The notes under the pieces are model-generated. The model worked only from the letters and a program-made list of their open reading frames with translations. It did no database searches and was not told where the DNA came from. The translations under genes were made by a program, and so were the position numbers. A stretch of DNA of 64,000 nucleotides from Wenzhouxiangella sp. XN79A (GTDB lineage: Bacteria; Pseudomonadota; Gammaproteobacteria; Xanthomonadales; Wenzhouxiangellaceae): the NCBI RefSeq assembly GCF_012272825.1, contig NZ_JAAWWS010000125.1, forward strand, positions 1 through 64,000, given 5' to 3'. Shown piece by piece: positions 29,578-38,237 of the stretch (position 1 is its first letter; the number at the start of each line of letters is the position of its first letter).

Positions 29578-30347
29578 GCGGCCGCCGGTCGCTGCGCCCG
29601 CTCGACCAGCGCGCCGAACCGGGCCAGCACGGCCGGCCCGACAGTGTCGTCGGCGACCCCGCGAACCAGTGCCACCGGGTCCTGGCCCTCGGCGGTGAGC
29701 GCCTCTGCGCGGGCCTGGAGGTAGGCGCGCATCACCGCGCGGCCGAACTCGGGGTGGAACTGCACGCCCCAGCTGTGCCGACCGAAGTGCAGCGCGTGGT
29801 ACGGGTCGTGGTCGGCCTCGGCAACCACGCGCGCGCCCGGCGGCGGCTCCAGCACGGCCTCGGTGTGGCTGACGTGGAAGAATTCCGTCGGCGCGAACCG
29901 GCCCATCAGCGGGTCGTCGGCCTCGATCGAATGGATCTCGACGCGGCCCATCCGCCGACCCCTGGGGTTCGGTCCGACTGCCCCGCCGAGCGCATGCGCG
30001 AGCAGCTGGTGGCCATAGCAGACGCCGAGCATCGGCAGCCCCGCGCGCTGTGCGCCGGCCAGCCACTCGGCGGTGCGCTCCGACCAGTCGGCGCGGTGGC
30101 TGACCATGGCCGGCGAGCCGGTGATCAGGACGCCGGCCAGGCCCTGCGGCGAGGGCAGCGGTTCGTCCCGGTCGACCCGCACCGTGCGGTAGCTGAAGCG
30201 CTGGCGACCGAGACCGGCGATGAACCAGTCCTCGAAGTCGCCGCCCAGCGCGCGTGCTTCGGGCACGGCCTGCCCGGTCTTGATGATCAAAAACGGCTTT
30301 GGATCGTCGTTCGGGGTGCTGTCGTTCGAAGGGTTGGGGCTTGCCAC
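29574..30347 (-). CDS. Class I glutamine amidotransferase-like protein
   Basis: 257 aa from GTG 30347, about nine bases after GGAGA; the open frame upstream lacks conserved sequence. The triad is seen as Cys in LGVCYGHQLLAHALGG (~108), His in WGVQFHPEFG (~199) and Glu two residues on. It resembles the stand-alone GuaA-like amidotransferases (YfeJ/GMP synthase-like), which release ammonia from glutamine or act on gamma-glutamyl amines. First gene of the coupled operon; the 130-bp gap to the divergent alcohol dehydrogenase should contain the promoter. Confidence 0.88.
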   Translation of the reverse strand: MASPNPSNDSTPNDDPKPFLIIKTGQAVPEARALGGDFEDWFIAGLGRQRFSYRTVRVDRDEPLPSPQGLAGVLITGSPAMVSHRADWSERTAEWLAGAQRAGLPMLGVCYGHQLLAHALGGAVGPNPRGRRMGRVEIHSIEADDPLMGRFAPTEFFHVSHTEAVLEPPPGARVVAEADHDPYHALHFGRHSWGVQFHPEFGRAVMRAYLQARAEALTAEGQDPVALVRGVADDTVGPAVLARFGALVERAQRPAAA

Positions 30348-30477
30348 CGATCGTGGTCTCCATCTCCAGGCTTCAAGCCGCCCATCACAGCACATTTCCG
30401 CGGCGATTGCACCCCTTGTTGTCGGCCGTCGGCGCGCCGTGCGATGATGGAGCCTGTTGCCAATCCCGAGAATGCAC

Positions 30478-31533
30478 ATGTCCACGCTCCAGGCCTATGG
30501 GGCCGAATCCGCAGATTCGGGCGTCCATCCCCTGACGATCGAGCGCCGCGAGCCGAGGCCCGACGACGTCTCTATCGAGATCGATTACTGCGGGGTCTGC
30601 CATTCCGACCTGCACTTCGTGCTCAACGACTGGGGCATGACCGAGTACCCGATCGTGCCGGGGCACGAAATCGTAGGAACCGTGACCGCGGTCGGCGATG
30701 ACGTGGCCGGATTCAAGGTCGGCGAACGGGTCGGCGTGGGCTGCCTGGTGGATTCCTGCCGCGAGTGCGCGTCCTGCGAAGAGGGCCTGGAACAGTACTG
30801 TCTGAACGGCTTTGTCGGCACGTACGGGGGAGAGGACCGGCATGACGGAACGAAGACCCACGGCGGGTACTCCGAGCGCATCGTGGTCTCCGAGCGCTTC
30901 GTCCTGAAGATGCCCGAGTCGCTGGATCCGGCCGCCGCTGCGCCATTGCTGTGTGCCGGCATCACGACGTACTCGCCGCTGAAGCACTTCGGGCTCCAGG
31001 CCGGGGACCGGATCGCGGTGGTCGGGATGGGCGGGCTGGGCCACATGGGCATCAAGTTCGCGAAGGCCATGGGTGCTGAAGTCACGGTGTTCTCGCGTTC
31101 GGAAAACAAGCGCTCGGAAATCGAGCGGCTGGGCGCCCACGACATGATCATCTCGACCGACGAAGAGCAGATGGAAGCCGCGGCAGGCCGCTTCGACTTC
31201 ATCCTCGATACGGTACCCGTGCCGCACGACCTGAACCCCTACGTCAATGCGCTGAAGCCGAGCGGCACGCTGATCCTGGTCGGACTGCTCGAGCCGATCG
31301 AGCCCGCGCTGCAGGCCGGCCCGATCGTGTTCGCACGCCGCAGCATCTCGGGTTCGTTGATCGGCGGCCTGCCGGAAACCCAGGAAATGCTCGACTTCTG
31401 CGCCGAGCACGACATCGTCAGCGATATCGAGATGCTCGATATCAGGAACATCAACGAAGCCTACAAGCGCATGCAGAACAGCGACGTGCGCTATCGTTTC
31501 GTGATCGACATGGAATCGTTGAAGGGCGCCTGA
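30478..31533 (+). CDS. NAD(P)-dependent zinc alcohol dehydrogenase (CAD-like)
   Basis: 351 aa starting MSTLQAYGAESADSG; an ATG two codons earlier is possible. Catalytic zinc ligands are in CGVCHSDLHF, PGHEIVG and the later Cys of LLCAGITTYSP. Structural zinc Cys are in the CRECASCEEGLEQYC segment. The Rossmann motif is VVGMGGLGHMGIKFAKAMGA. This matches the YahK/cinnamyl-alcohol-dehydrogenase subgroup, which reduces a broad range of aldehydes with NADPH. Monocistronic, divergent from the amidotransferase operon. Confidence 0.93.
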   Translation: MSTLQAYGAESADSGVHPLTIERREPRPDDVSIEIDYCGVCHSDLHFVLNDWGMTEYPIVPGHEIVGTVTAVGDDVAGFKVGERVGVGCLVDSCRECASCEEGLEQYCLNGFVGTYGGEDRHDGTKTHGGYSERIVVSERFVLKMPESLDPAAAAPLLCAGITTYSPLKHFGLQAGDRIAVVGMGGLGHMGIKFAKAMGAEVTVFSRSENKRSEIERLGAHDMIISTDEEQMEAAAGRFDFILDTVPVPHDLNPYVNALKPSGTLILVGLLEPIEPALQAGPIVFARRSISGSLIGGLPETQEMLDFCAEHDIVSDIEMLDIRNINEAYKRMQNSDVRYRFVIDMESLKGA

Positions 31534-31638
31534 TCGAAACGCCATCCGGCGCGTCCTCGTTCTCGGCGTTCCGATCGCGAGTCAGGGCGAGCAGCCTGTC
31601 GTTTTCCGATGAGCAACGGGCCGGGGGAGACCGACCCT

Positions 31639-33009
31639 TCAATAATAAGCGCGCGTCCGGAACAGCGGCTCCAGCGAGCCGCTCCATTCACCGTCGTACA
31701 GCTCGAGCAACTTGTCGGCCGGCGTCCTGCCGGATTCCACCGTGGCGTGCAGCGGCTCGAGGAAGCCGGTTTCGTCGTCGCCGGCGGCATTCAGCCGCTT
31801 GCGGCGGCCAAGCCCCTGCTGGGCCAGTTCGAGCAGGTCGCCGGCAATCTCGCGCACCGTACGGCCGCCGATCTCGGCGCGCAGGCCGTCGCGGCTGACG
31901 TCCTCACGCAGCGTCGCGAGCGCCTCGGTCGACCAGTCGGCGATCAGCTGCTGGCAGGCATCGAGGCTGCCGGCGTCGTAGAGCAGGCCGACCCAGAACG
32001 CCGGCAGTGCGCACAGCCGCTTCCATGGACCACCGTCGGCACCGCGCATTTCGAGGAACTTCTTCAGCCGGACTTCCGGAAACGCGGTGGTCAGGTGGTC
32101 GTCCCAGTCGGCCAACGTGGGCCGTTCGCCGGGCAGCGCCGGCAGCTTGCCGTCGATGAAGTCGCGGAACGACTGACCCGAGGCGTCGATGTACCGGCCG
32201 CCGCGTCGCACGAAGTACATCGGTACGTCCAGCATCCAGTCGACATAGCGCTCGAACCCGAAGTCCTGCTCGAACACGAACGGCAGCTGCCCGGTGCGCT
32301 GCGGGTCGGTGTCGGTCCAGATGTGGGAACGGTAGCTGACATACCCGCTGGGTTTTCCTTCCAGGAACGGCGAGTTGGCGAACAGCGCGGTGGCGATCGG
32401 CTGCAGCGCCAGGCCGGCGCGGAACTTCGCCGCCATGTCGGCCTCGCTGGAAAAGTCCAGGTTGACCTGCACGGTGCAGGTGCGGGTCATCATGTCCAGC
32501 CCCAGCGACCCGACCCGCGGCATGTGCGCGCGCATGATCCGGTAGCGCGCCTTCGGCATCCACGGGATGTCTTCGCGCTTGGCGGTGGGATGGAAGCCCA
32601 GGCCGAGGAAGCCCAGGCCCATCGGCTCGGCGACCGCGCGCACTTCGGCCAGGTGCGAGTTGACCTCGTTGCAGGTCTGGTGCAGGTGGTCGAGCAGGTC
32701 GCCCGAAAGTTCGAACTGCCCGCCCGGCTCCAGCGTGATCGAGCAGCCGTCGCGCTTCAGCGCGATGACGTTGTCGCCTTCGTACTCCGGCGTCCAGGCA
32801 TAGCGCTCGGCCAGTCCGCGGAGCAGCGCGCCGATCCCGTGTTCGCCCTCGTAGGGCACCGGCGACCGGTCGTCGAGCCGGAACGCGAACTTCTCGTGCT
32901 CGGTTCCGATCTTCCAGTCCTCGACCGGCCGACAACCGGAGGCGAGGTGCTCGACCAGCGTGCGGGGGTCGCCGATCGGTTCGTGCGCAGTGGTGGGGGA
33001 ATCGGTCAT
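31639..33009 (-). CDS. gshA: Glutamate--cysteine ligase, plant/alphaproteobacterial type
   Basis: 456 aa from the ATG giving [16 protein letters not shown]. It performs the first step of glutathione synthesis (Glu + Cys + ATP to gamma-Glu-Cys). Typical features are [50 protein letters not shown] and [14 protein letters not shown], placing it in the group found in plants, alpha- and xanthomonad proteobacteria, not the E. coli GshA type. Divergent from the peptide-binding protein gene. Confidence 0.95.
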   Translation of the reverse strand: MTDSPTTAHEPIGDPRTLVEHLASGCRPVEDWKIGTEHEKFAFRLDDRSPVPYEGEHGIGALLRGLAERYAWTPEYEGDNVIALKRDGCSITLEPGGQFELSGDLLDHLHQTCNEVNSHLAEVRAVAEPMGLGFLGLGFHPTAKREDIPWMPKARYRIMRAHMPRVGSLGLDMMTRTCTVQVNLDFSSEADMAAKFRAGLALQPIATALFANSPFLEGKPSGYVSYRSHIWTDTDPQRTGQLPFVFEQDFGFERYVDWMLDVPMYFVRRGGRYIDASGQSFRDFIDGKLPALPGERPTLADWDDHLTTAFPEVRLKKFLEMRGADGGPWKRLCALPAFWVGLLYDAGSLDACQQLIADWSTEALATLREDVSRDGLRAEIGGRTVREIAGDLLELAQQGLGRRKRLNAAGDDETGFLEPLHATVESGRTPADKLLELYDGEWSGSLEPLFRTRAYY

Positions 33010-33092
33010 GCGGGACACCGGGCCTGCGGTTCGGATCGGCAATTATCGCCGATGCGAGTGCAGCGTAGGACTGCGCCCCCTACACTACCGTC

Positions 33093-34583
33093 ATGCCCGT
33101 TGTTCGACGCCTGTTACTGACGCTTGCGCTGGTCCTGCTGCCGGTCGCCGGTCTGCCGGCCGACGGACCGGTCATCCACCGCGGCCTCGGGCCGTCGCCG
33201 GACACGCTCGATATCCACCGCGCCCAGGGCCTGTCGGCGTTCAATCTGCTGCGCGACCTGCACGAGGGCCTGCTGACCCGCGATCCGCACGGCCGGCCGG
33301 TTCCCGGCATGGCCTCGGCCTGGTCGGTCAGCGAGGACGGCCGGACCTGGCGCTTCGAGCTCGACCCGGCGGCCCGCTGGTCCGATGGCGCCCCGATCGT
33401 CGCGGCCGATTTCGTCCGCGGCGTCGCGCGCGCGCGCGAGCCCGGGACCGCGTCACCGACGGTCGGCTGGCTGGCGCCGATCGAACGGGTCGAGGCGCCG
33501 GACCCGGCCACCGTGGTGTTCGAACTCGCCCACCCGGTACCCTGGTTCGAGGAGCTGCTGACCCTGCCGGTCGCCTTTCCCTACCCGCCGGCCGGCCGCG
33601 CGGTGTCCAGCGGCGCGTTCCGGTTGGTCGAACAGGTGCCCGGTTCGGTATTCCGGCTCGAGCGCAACCCCTACTTCCGCGCGGTCGACTCGGTCGCGCC
33701 GGCGGCCGTCACCTGGCACGTCACCGAGGAACCGTCGGCCGAACTGGCCCGGTTCCGGGCCGGCGAGCTGCACGCCACCGAAACCGTGCCGCCCGGCCGG
33801 ATCGACTGGCTGCGCGAGCAGTTGGGCGAGGCGCTGCGGATCAGCCCCTACCTCGGCAGCTTCTACCTGGTCTACAACCTGCGCCAGCCGAAGTTCGCCG
33901 CCCCCGAGCTGCGCCAGGCGCTGTCGCTGGCCATCGATCGTTCGCTGCTGACCGAACGCGTGCTCGGCGCCGGTGAGCTGCCGGCCACCCGGCTGGTGCC
34001 GCCGGGGCTGGACGGCTGGCCGGACGAGACCCGCGACCGCGATTACCGGTCCGACGTCGAACGCGCCCGGGCCCTGCTGCGCCGGGCCGGCCACCCCGGC
34101 GGCCGCGGGCTGGACGTCGAGCTGCGCTTCAATTCCTCGCTGGCGCACCGCCGGATGGCCGTCGCGGTGGCCGCGATGTGGAAGCAGCAGCTCGGCGTGC
34201 GCACCCGGCTGGTCAACGAGGAATGGAAGGTGTTCGTCACCAACCGCCGGCACGGGCGGATCACCGAAATCGTCCGCGGCGGCTGGATCGCCGACTGGGC
34301 CGACCCGGCCAACTTCCTCGACAACTTCCACTCTGCCTCGCCGCTGAACTACGCCTTCCTGAGCGACGCCGAGCTCGATCGGCTGCTCGACGCCGCCCGC
34401 GCGCTGCGCGGCCCGGCCCGGCTCGAGACCCTGCTTGCGGCCGAAGACCGGCTGCTCGACCGGCACGCGATCATCCCGCTCTACTACTATGTCTCCAGAC
34501 ATCTCGTCGATCCCCGCCTGAGCGGGTGGGAAGACAACGTGATGGACATCCACCTGTCCCGCTGGCTGGACCTGGAGGACTGA
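33093..34583 (+). CDS. oppA: Oligopeptide ABC transporter substrate-binding protein (first copy)
   Basis: 496 aa. Sec signal peptide (LLLTLALVLLPVAGLPADG) without a lipobox Cys, so probably soluble in the periplasm. The body is an SBP_bac_5 fold: RGLGPSPDTLDIHRAQG, WRFELDPAARWSDGAPIVAA and WMKQQLGVRTRLVNEEW-like motifs fit OppA/MppA proteins. It captures peptides for the permease complex encoded downstream. The next gene begins directly after its stop and is a paralogue, indicating tandem duplication. Confidence 0.92.
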   Translation: MPVVRRLLLTLALVLLPVAGLPADGPVIHRGLGPSPDTLDIHRAQGLSAFNLLRDLHEGLLTRDPHGRPVPGMASAWSVSEDGRTWRFELDPAARWSDGAPIVAADFVRGVARAREPGTASPTVGWLAPIERVEAPDPATVVFELAHPVPWFEELLTLPVAFPYPPAGRAVSSGAFRLVEQVPGSVFRLERNPYFRAVDSVAPAAVTWHVTEEPSAELARFRAGELHATETVPPGRIDWLREQLGEALRISPYLGSFYLVYNLRQPKFAAPELRQALSLAIDRSLLTERVLGAGELPATRLVPPGLDGWPDETRDRDYRSDVERARALLRRAGHPGGRGLDVELRFNSSLAHRRMAVAVAAMWKQQLGVRTRLVNEEWKVFVTNRRHGRITEIVRGGWIADWADPANFLDNFHSASPLNYAFLSDAELDRLLDAARALRGPARLETLLAAEDRLLDRHAIIPLYYYVSRHLVDPRLSGWEDNVMDIHLSRWLDLED

Positions 34584-36350
34584 GTGCGCCACGGCCGACT
34601 GCTCGCCGCAATCCTTGCGCCCATCGTCGCGCTGCCGCTTGTGGCCGGCTGCGGTGCGCCGGAGGACGCAGCGACACCGAAGCCGTTCGATCTTCCCGAA
34701 CCGATCGAGCCCTGGCACGGCCAGGACGGCCGGCCGCTGCCCGAAGCGCTGGCCGAGCGACAGGTGCTGCAGCGCGGCAACGGCGAAGAGCCGCAGACGC
34801 TCGATCCTCACCGCGCCGAAGGCGTGCCCACCGCCAACCTGCTGCGCGACCTGTTCGAGGGCCTGGCCACTACCGCGGCCGACGGCCGGATCGTGCCGGG
34901 CGCGGCCGGGCGCTGGGACGTGTCGCGCGACGGCATGACCTACACCTTCTACCTGCGCGACGACGGCCGCTGGTCGAACGGCGACCCGCTGACCGCCGCC
35001 GACTTCGTGTTCAGCTTCCGCCGCTCGGTCGATCCCGCGACGGCCGCTTCCTATGGCCGGATGCTGGCCCCGATCCAGAACGCGCGATCGATCCTGGCCG
35101 GCGAGTTGCCGGTCGAAGCGCTCGGCGTCGAGGCGCTGAACGATCGCACCGTGCAGATCCGGCTCGACGATCCGACCCCGTATTTCCTCGGCCTGCTCAC
35201 CCATGCCTCGACCTATCCCGTCCACCGGCCGTCGCTCGAAGCGCACGGCGACGATTTCGTCCGCGCCGGCAACCTGGTGTCCAACGGCGCCTACCGGCTG
35301 GTCGATTGGGTGCCGCGATCGCGCATCGTGCTCGAGCGCAATCCCGACTATCACGGCGCCGACGAGGTGATCATCGAGCGCGTTACCTTCTACCCGATCG
35401 AGGATGAGAACACCGAGTTCCAGCGCTTCCGTGCCGGCGACCTGGACTGGACCGACCAGGTGCCGGCCAACCAGTTCCGCTGGCTGAACCAGAACCTCGC
35501 CCCGGCGCTGTCGGTCTCGCCGTGGTTCGGGACGTATTTCTTCGGCTTCAACCTGACCCGGCCGCCGTTCGAGGACAACCTGCCGCTGCGGCGTGCGCTG
35601 AACCTGGCCGTCGACCGCACCATCCTGACCGAGAAGGTCACTCAGTTCGGCGAGATTCCGACCTTCCACCTGGTGCCCGACGGTCTACCCGATTACGACC
35701 CGCCGGTGCCGGACGCCGCCGAGTGGACCCAGGACGAACGCGAGGAACGGGCCCGGGCGCTGTACGACGAGGCCGGCTTCGACGACGACAATCCGCTGGA
35801 GGTCGAGCTTCGCTACAACAGCTCGGAAAACCACCGCAAGATCGCCGTGGCGATCGCGGCGATGTGGAAGCAGGTGCTCGGTGTGCGCACCCGGCTGGTC
35901 AACGAGGAGTTCCGGGTGTTCCTGCAGAACCGCCAGATGCGCCGCCGCACCGAGGTCTTCCGCGCCGGCTGGATCGGCGACTACCAGGACGCGTTCACTT
36001 TCCTCGAACTGTTCCACTCCGAGCATCGCCGCAACGATGTCGGCTACGCCAACCCGCGCTACGACCGACTGCTCGAACAGATCGCCGAAGAACGCATCCC
36101 GGCCCGGCGCCGCAACCTCATGGTCGAAGCCGAGCGGATGCTGCTGGCCGATCAGGTCGTCCTGCCGGTCTACACCTACGTCACCAAGCGCCTGGTCAAC
36201 CCGCTGCTGAAGGGCTGGGAAGAAAACGTCATGGACTTCCACCCCACCCAGCACATGTACCTCCTCCGGGCGGCTTCAGAGACTCTCGATGAGGGTGCCT
36301 CTGCCGACGATGCGCAGTCGAGGGAGAGCGCCGAGCCGGAGGTACACTAG
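34584..36350 (+). CDS. oppA: Oligopeptide ABC transporter substrate-binding lipoprotein (second copy)
   Basis: 588 aa from GTG, immediately after the stop of its paralogue. A lipobox (LPLVAGC, Cys ~23) predicts a membrane-anchored lipoprotein. The SBP_bac_5 domain includes RGNGEEPQTLDPHRAEGVPT, DDGRWSNGDPLTAADFVFSF and LVSNGAYRLVDWVPRSRIVL. The last ~25 residues (ETLDEGASADDAQSRESAEP...) are low complexity, and the TAG stop lies inside the terminal inverted repeat of a MITE-like element, so the original C-terminus may have been altered by insertion. Membrane anchoring distinguishes it from the first copy. Confidence 0.93.
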   Translation: MRHGRLLAAILAPIVALPLVAGCGAPEDAATPKPFDLPEPIEPWHGQDGRPLPEALAERQVLQRGNGEEPQTLDPHRAEGVPTANLLRDLFEGLATTAADGRIVPGAAGRWDVSRDGMTYTFYLRDDGRWSNGDPLTAADFVFSFRRSVDPATAASYGRMLAPIQNARSILAGELPVEALGVEALNDRTVQIRLDDPTPYFLGLLTHASTYPVHRPSLEAHGDDFVRAGNLVSNGAYRLVDWVPRSRIVLERNPDYHGADEVIIERVTFYPIEDENTEFQRFRAGDLDWTDQVPANQFRWLNQNLAPALSVSPWFGTYFFGFNLTRPPFEDNLPLRRALNLAVDRTILTEKVTQFGEIPTFHLVPDGLPDYDPPVPDAAEWTQDEREERARALYDEAGFDDDNPLEVELRYNSSENHRKIAVAIAAMWKQVLGVRTRLVNEEFRVFLQNRQMRRRTEVFRAGWIGDYQDAFTFLELFHSEHRRNDVGYANPRYDRLLEQIAEERIPARRRNLMVEAERMLLADQVVLPVYTYVTKRLVNPLLKGWEENVMDFHPTQHMYLLRAASETLDEGASADDAQSRESAEPEVH

Positions 36351-36616
36351 TGTGCCCGGCCACTCATTGTGTGACGTATAGAGTGCGCCTGAATCGACAG
36401 TGCAAGGCGCGGCCCGCAGTGAATGGCCAGCCCTTTACAAGGGATGCAACGCCGCAATGTCGGTTCAGGCGCGCTCCCGAAGGGCGAGCCGGAGAGCATT
36501 CATCTGCGGCGTTCTGTCTCCTGGAAAGGACGCTGCCATTCTTTGCGAGACAGGCCTTGCAGCTAAACGCTCTCCGACTCGCTATACGTTACACAACGAG
36601 TGGCGGGGTACACTGG
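36347..36616. mobile_element. Palindromic MITE-like element, copy 1
   Basis: 270 bp bounded by imperfect 35-bp terminal inverted repeats (36347-36381 and 36582-36616, 30 of 35 matching; ends read ctagtgt.../...acactgg). Inner sequences also pair partly, so the whole unit could fold into a long hairpin. Its left part (36391-36430) matches the element at 55602-55790 at 36 of 40 bases, in reverse orientation. It carries no gene, and its first bases supply the stop codon of the binding-protein gene. Confidence 0.8.
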
Positions 36617-36622
36617 ATGACC

Positions 36623-37257
36623 AGCGCGAAGCGGAGAAGGGGCCAAGAGCGCAAAGAAGATCACGCAGAAATGAACGTCGCTCCGATTTTCTACGCTCCG
36701 CCGAGACAGAGTACCGACGACGATCGGATGTCTTGTCCGCAAGACTGTTGGCCGGCCATCGACCGGCACGGGCTTTCGGGCGTCGATGAGAAGCGATGTC
36801 GAAACAATCGGAAGAATGGCGTCAATCGTCGTTCACGAGGCGGCAACCCTGCATCGGGAGCTCGGGCCGGGCCTGCTGGAGTCGGTCCACGAAGTCACGC
36901 TTGCCGATGCGTTGAGCCGTCATGGTCTGCGCGTTCAACGGCAGACGGCTGTTGCGCTGGATTTCCGCGATCGGTCGTTTCAGGAGGCTTTTCGCGCCGA
37001 TCTCATCGTCGAACAATCGCGCATCCTGGAAATCAAGTCGATCGATCAGCTCATTGCCGCGCATCGCAAGCAGCTGTTGACCTGTCTTCGCTCGAGCGGC
37101 CTGCCTCCGGGTTTTCTCTTGAATTCTGGCGCAGCCTGGATGAAGGACGGAATCGTCAGAAGGGTCAACGGGCTTCCGGAAGCAGGCAAATCACGCGGCT
37201 TGCTTTTCGGATCCCGATGTCTTCTTCGCGTTCCTTTGCCCCTTCTCCTGTTCGCGT
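36623..37257. mobile_element. GxxExxY cassette bounded by imperfect inverted repeats
   Basis: Arms at 36623-36667 and 37215-37257 are inverted copies (roughly 80% alike; shared core ggagaaggggc and aagaaga). They enclose the GxxExxY gene and ~120 bp of leader. The cassette abuts the MITE-like element and splits the opp gene cluster. The arrangement suggests a unit that moved as one piece, but no target duplication was identified. Confidence 0.65.
36786..37257 (+). pseudogene. GxxExxY protein (PDDEXK_3 nuclease-like), run-on without its own stop
   Basis: The frame from ATG 36786 gives a full GxxExxY domain of ~130 residues: LGPGLLESVHEVTLADALSR (the usual Y of the motif is H), then FRADLIVEQSRILEIKSIDQ carrying the D...ExK pattern of PD-(D/E)xK nucleases, then GFLLNSGAAWMKDGIVRRVN. 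No stop follows at the expected place; the frame remains open to 38225, through the whole oppB gene in another frame, which cannot be native protein. I annotate only the domain and cassette part. Active-site residues are kept, so it may be a recent 3' loss rather than an old wreck. Function of the family is unknown. Confidence 0.6.
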
Positions 37258-37308
37258 CTATCCTCTACCGGACCCCGGCCCAACGCCCGAACGGAGCCCG
37301 AAAGGCCG

Positions 37309-38232
37309 ATGCTGAACTACTCGCTCAAGCGGCTGGCCTCGGCGGTTCCGACGCTGTTGATCCTGATCACGGTGGCGTTCTTCCTGATCCGGATCGCGCC
37401 CGGTGGGCCGTTCGATTCGGAGAAGGCGCTGCCGCCGGAGATCGAGGCCAATCTCGAGGCCAAGTACCAGCTCGACGACCCGCTGGTCGTCCAGTACGTC
37501 CGCTACCTCGGCGACATCCTGATGTTCGACTTCGGCCCGTCGTTCCACTACCGCGACTGGACGGTCAACGAGCTGATCGCGCAGGGCGCACCGGTGTCGT
37601 TCACGCTGGGCGCGATCGCGCTGGTGCTGGCGATGCTGTTCGGCACCACCATCGGCGTGTGGGCGGCGCTGAAGCAGAACACCGTGGCCGACTACGCGAC
37701 CATGTCGATCGCGATGATCGGCATCTCGGTGCCCAACTTCGTCATGGCGCCGCTGCTGGTGCTGGCCTTCGCGATCGGTCTGGGCTGGCTGCCGGCCGGT
37801 GGCTGGGACGGCAGCGTCTCGAGAATGGTCCTGCCCTCGATTGCGCTGGCCCTGCCGATGATCGCCTATATCGCCCGCATCACTCGCGGCTCGATGATCG
37901 AGGTGCTGCACTCGGACTTCATCCGCACCGCGCGGGCCAAGGGCCTGCCGGAACGCGAGGTGCTGGTCCGGCATGCACTGAAGCCCGCGCTGCTGCCGGT
38001 CATCTCCTACCTGGGTCCGGCCGCCGCGGCGATCCTGACCGGCAGCGTGGTCATCGAGCGCATCTTCACCATTCCCGGCATCGGCAGCCACTTCGTACAG
38101 GGCGCGCTGAACCGCGACTACACCCTGGTCATGGGCGTGGTCATCTTCTACGGTGTGCTGATCATCGTGCTGAACTACCTCGTCGACCTGGTCTATGCCT
38201 GGCTGGACCCCCGCATCCGCTATGACAATTGA
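37309..38232 (+). CDS. oppB: Oligopeptide ABC transporter permease OppB
   Basis: 307 aa with six predicted membrane helices, beginning MLNYSLKRLASAVPTLLILI. The BPD_transp_1 coupling motif (EAA loop) is seen around RTARAKGLPEREVLVRHALK. It forms the membrane channel with OppC. Its ATG is ~50 bp after the GxxExxY cassette, so its transcription may now depend on read-through of the inserted DNA or a promoter within it. The oppC ATG is 6 bases after its stop. Confidence 0.94.
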   Translation: MLNYSLKRLASAVPTLLILITVAFFLIRIAPGGPFDSEKALPPEIEANLEAKYQLDDPLVVQYVRYLGDILMFDFGPSFHYRDWTVNELIAQGAPVSFTLGAIALVLAMLFGTTIGVWAALKQNTVADYATMSIAMIGISVPNFVMAPLLVLAFAIGLGWLPAGGWDGSVSRMVLPSIALALPMIAYIARITRGSMIEVLHSDFIRTARAKGLPEREVLVRHALKPALLPVISYLGPAAAAILTGSVVIERIFTIPGIGSHFVQGALNRDYTLVMGVVIFYGVLIIVLNYLVDLVYAWLDPRIRYDN

Positions 38233-38237
38233 TCGTT

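Noticed and set aside
36786-38225. A 479-aa GxxExxY protein extending across oppB
   Set aside because: Only the first ~130 residues match the family. The rest is the alternative frame of a well-conserved permease gene.
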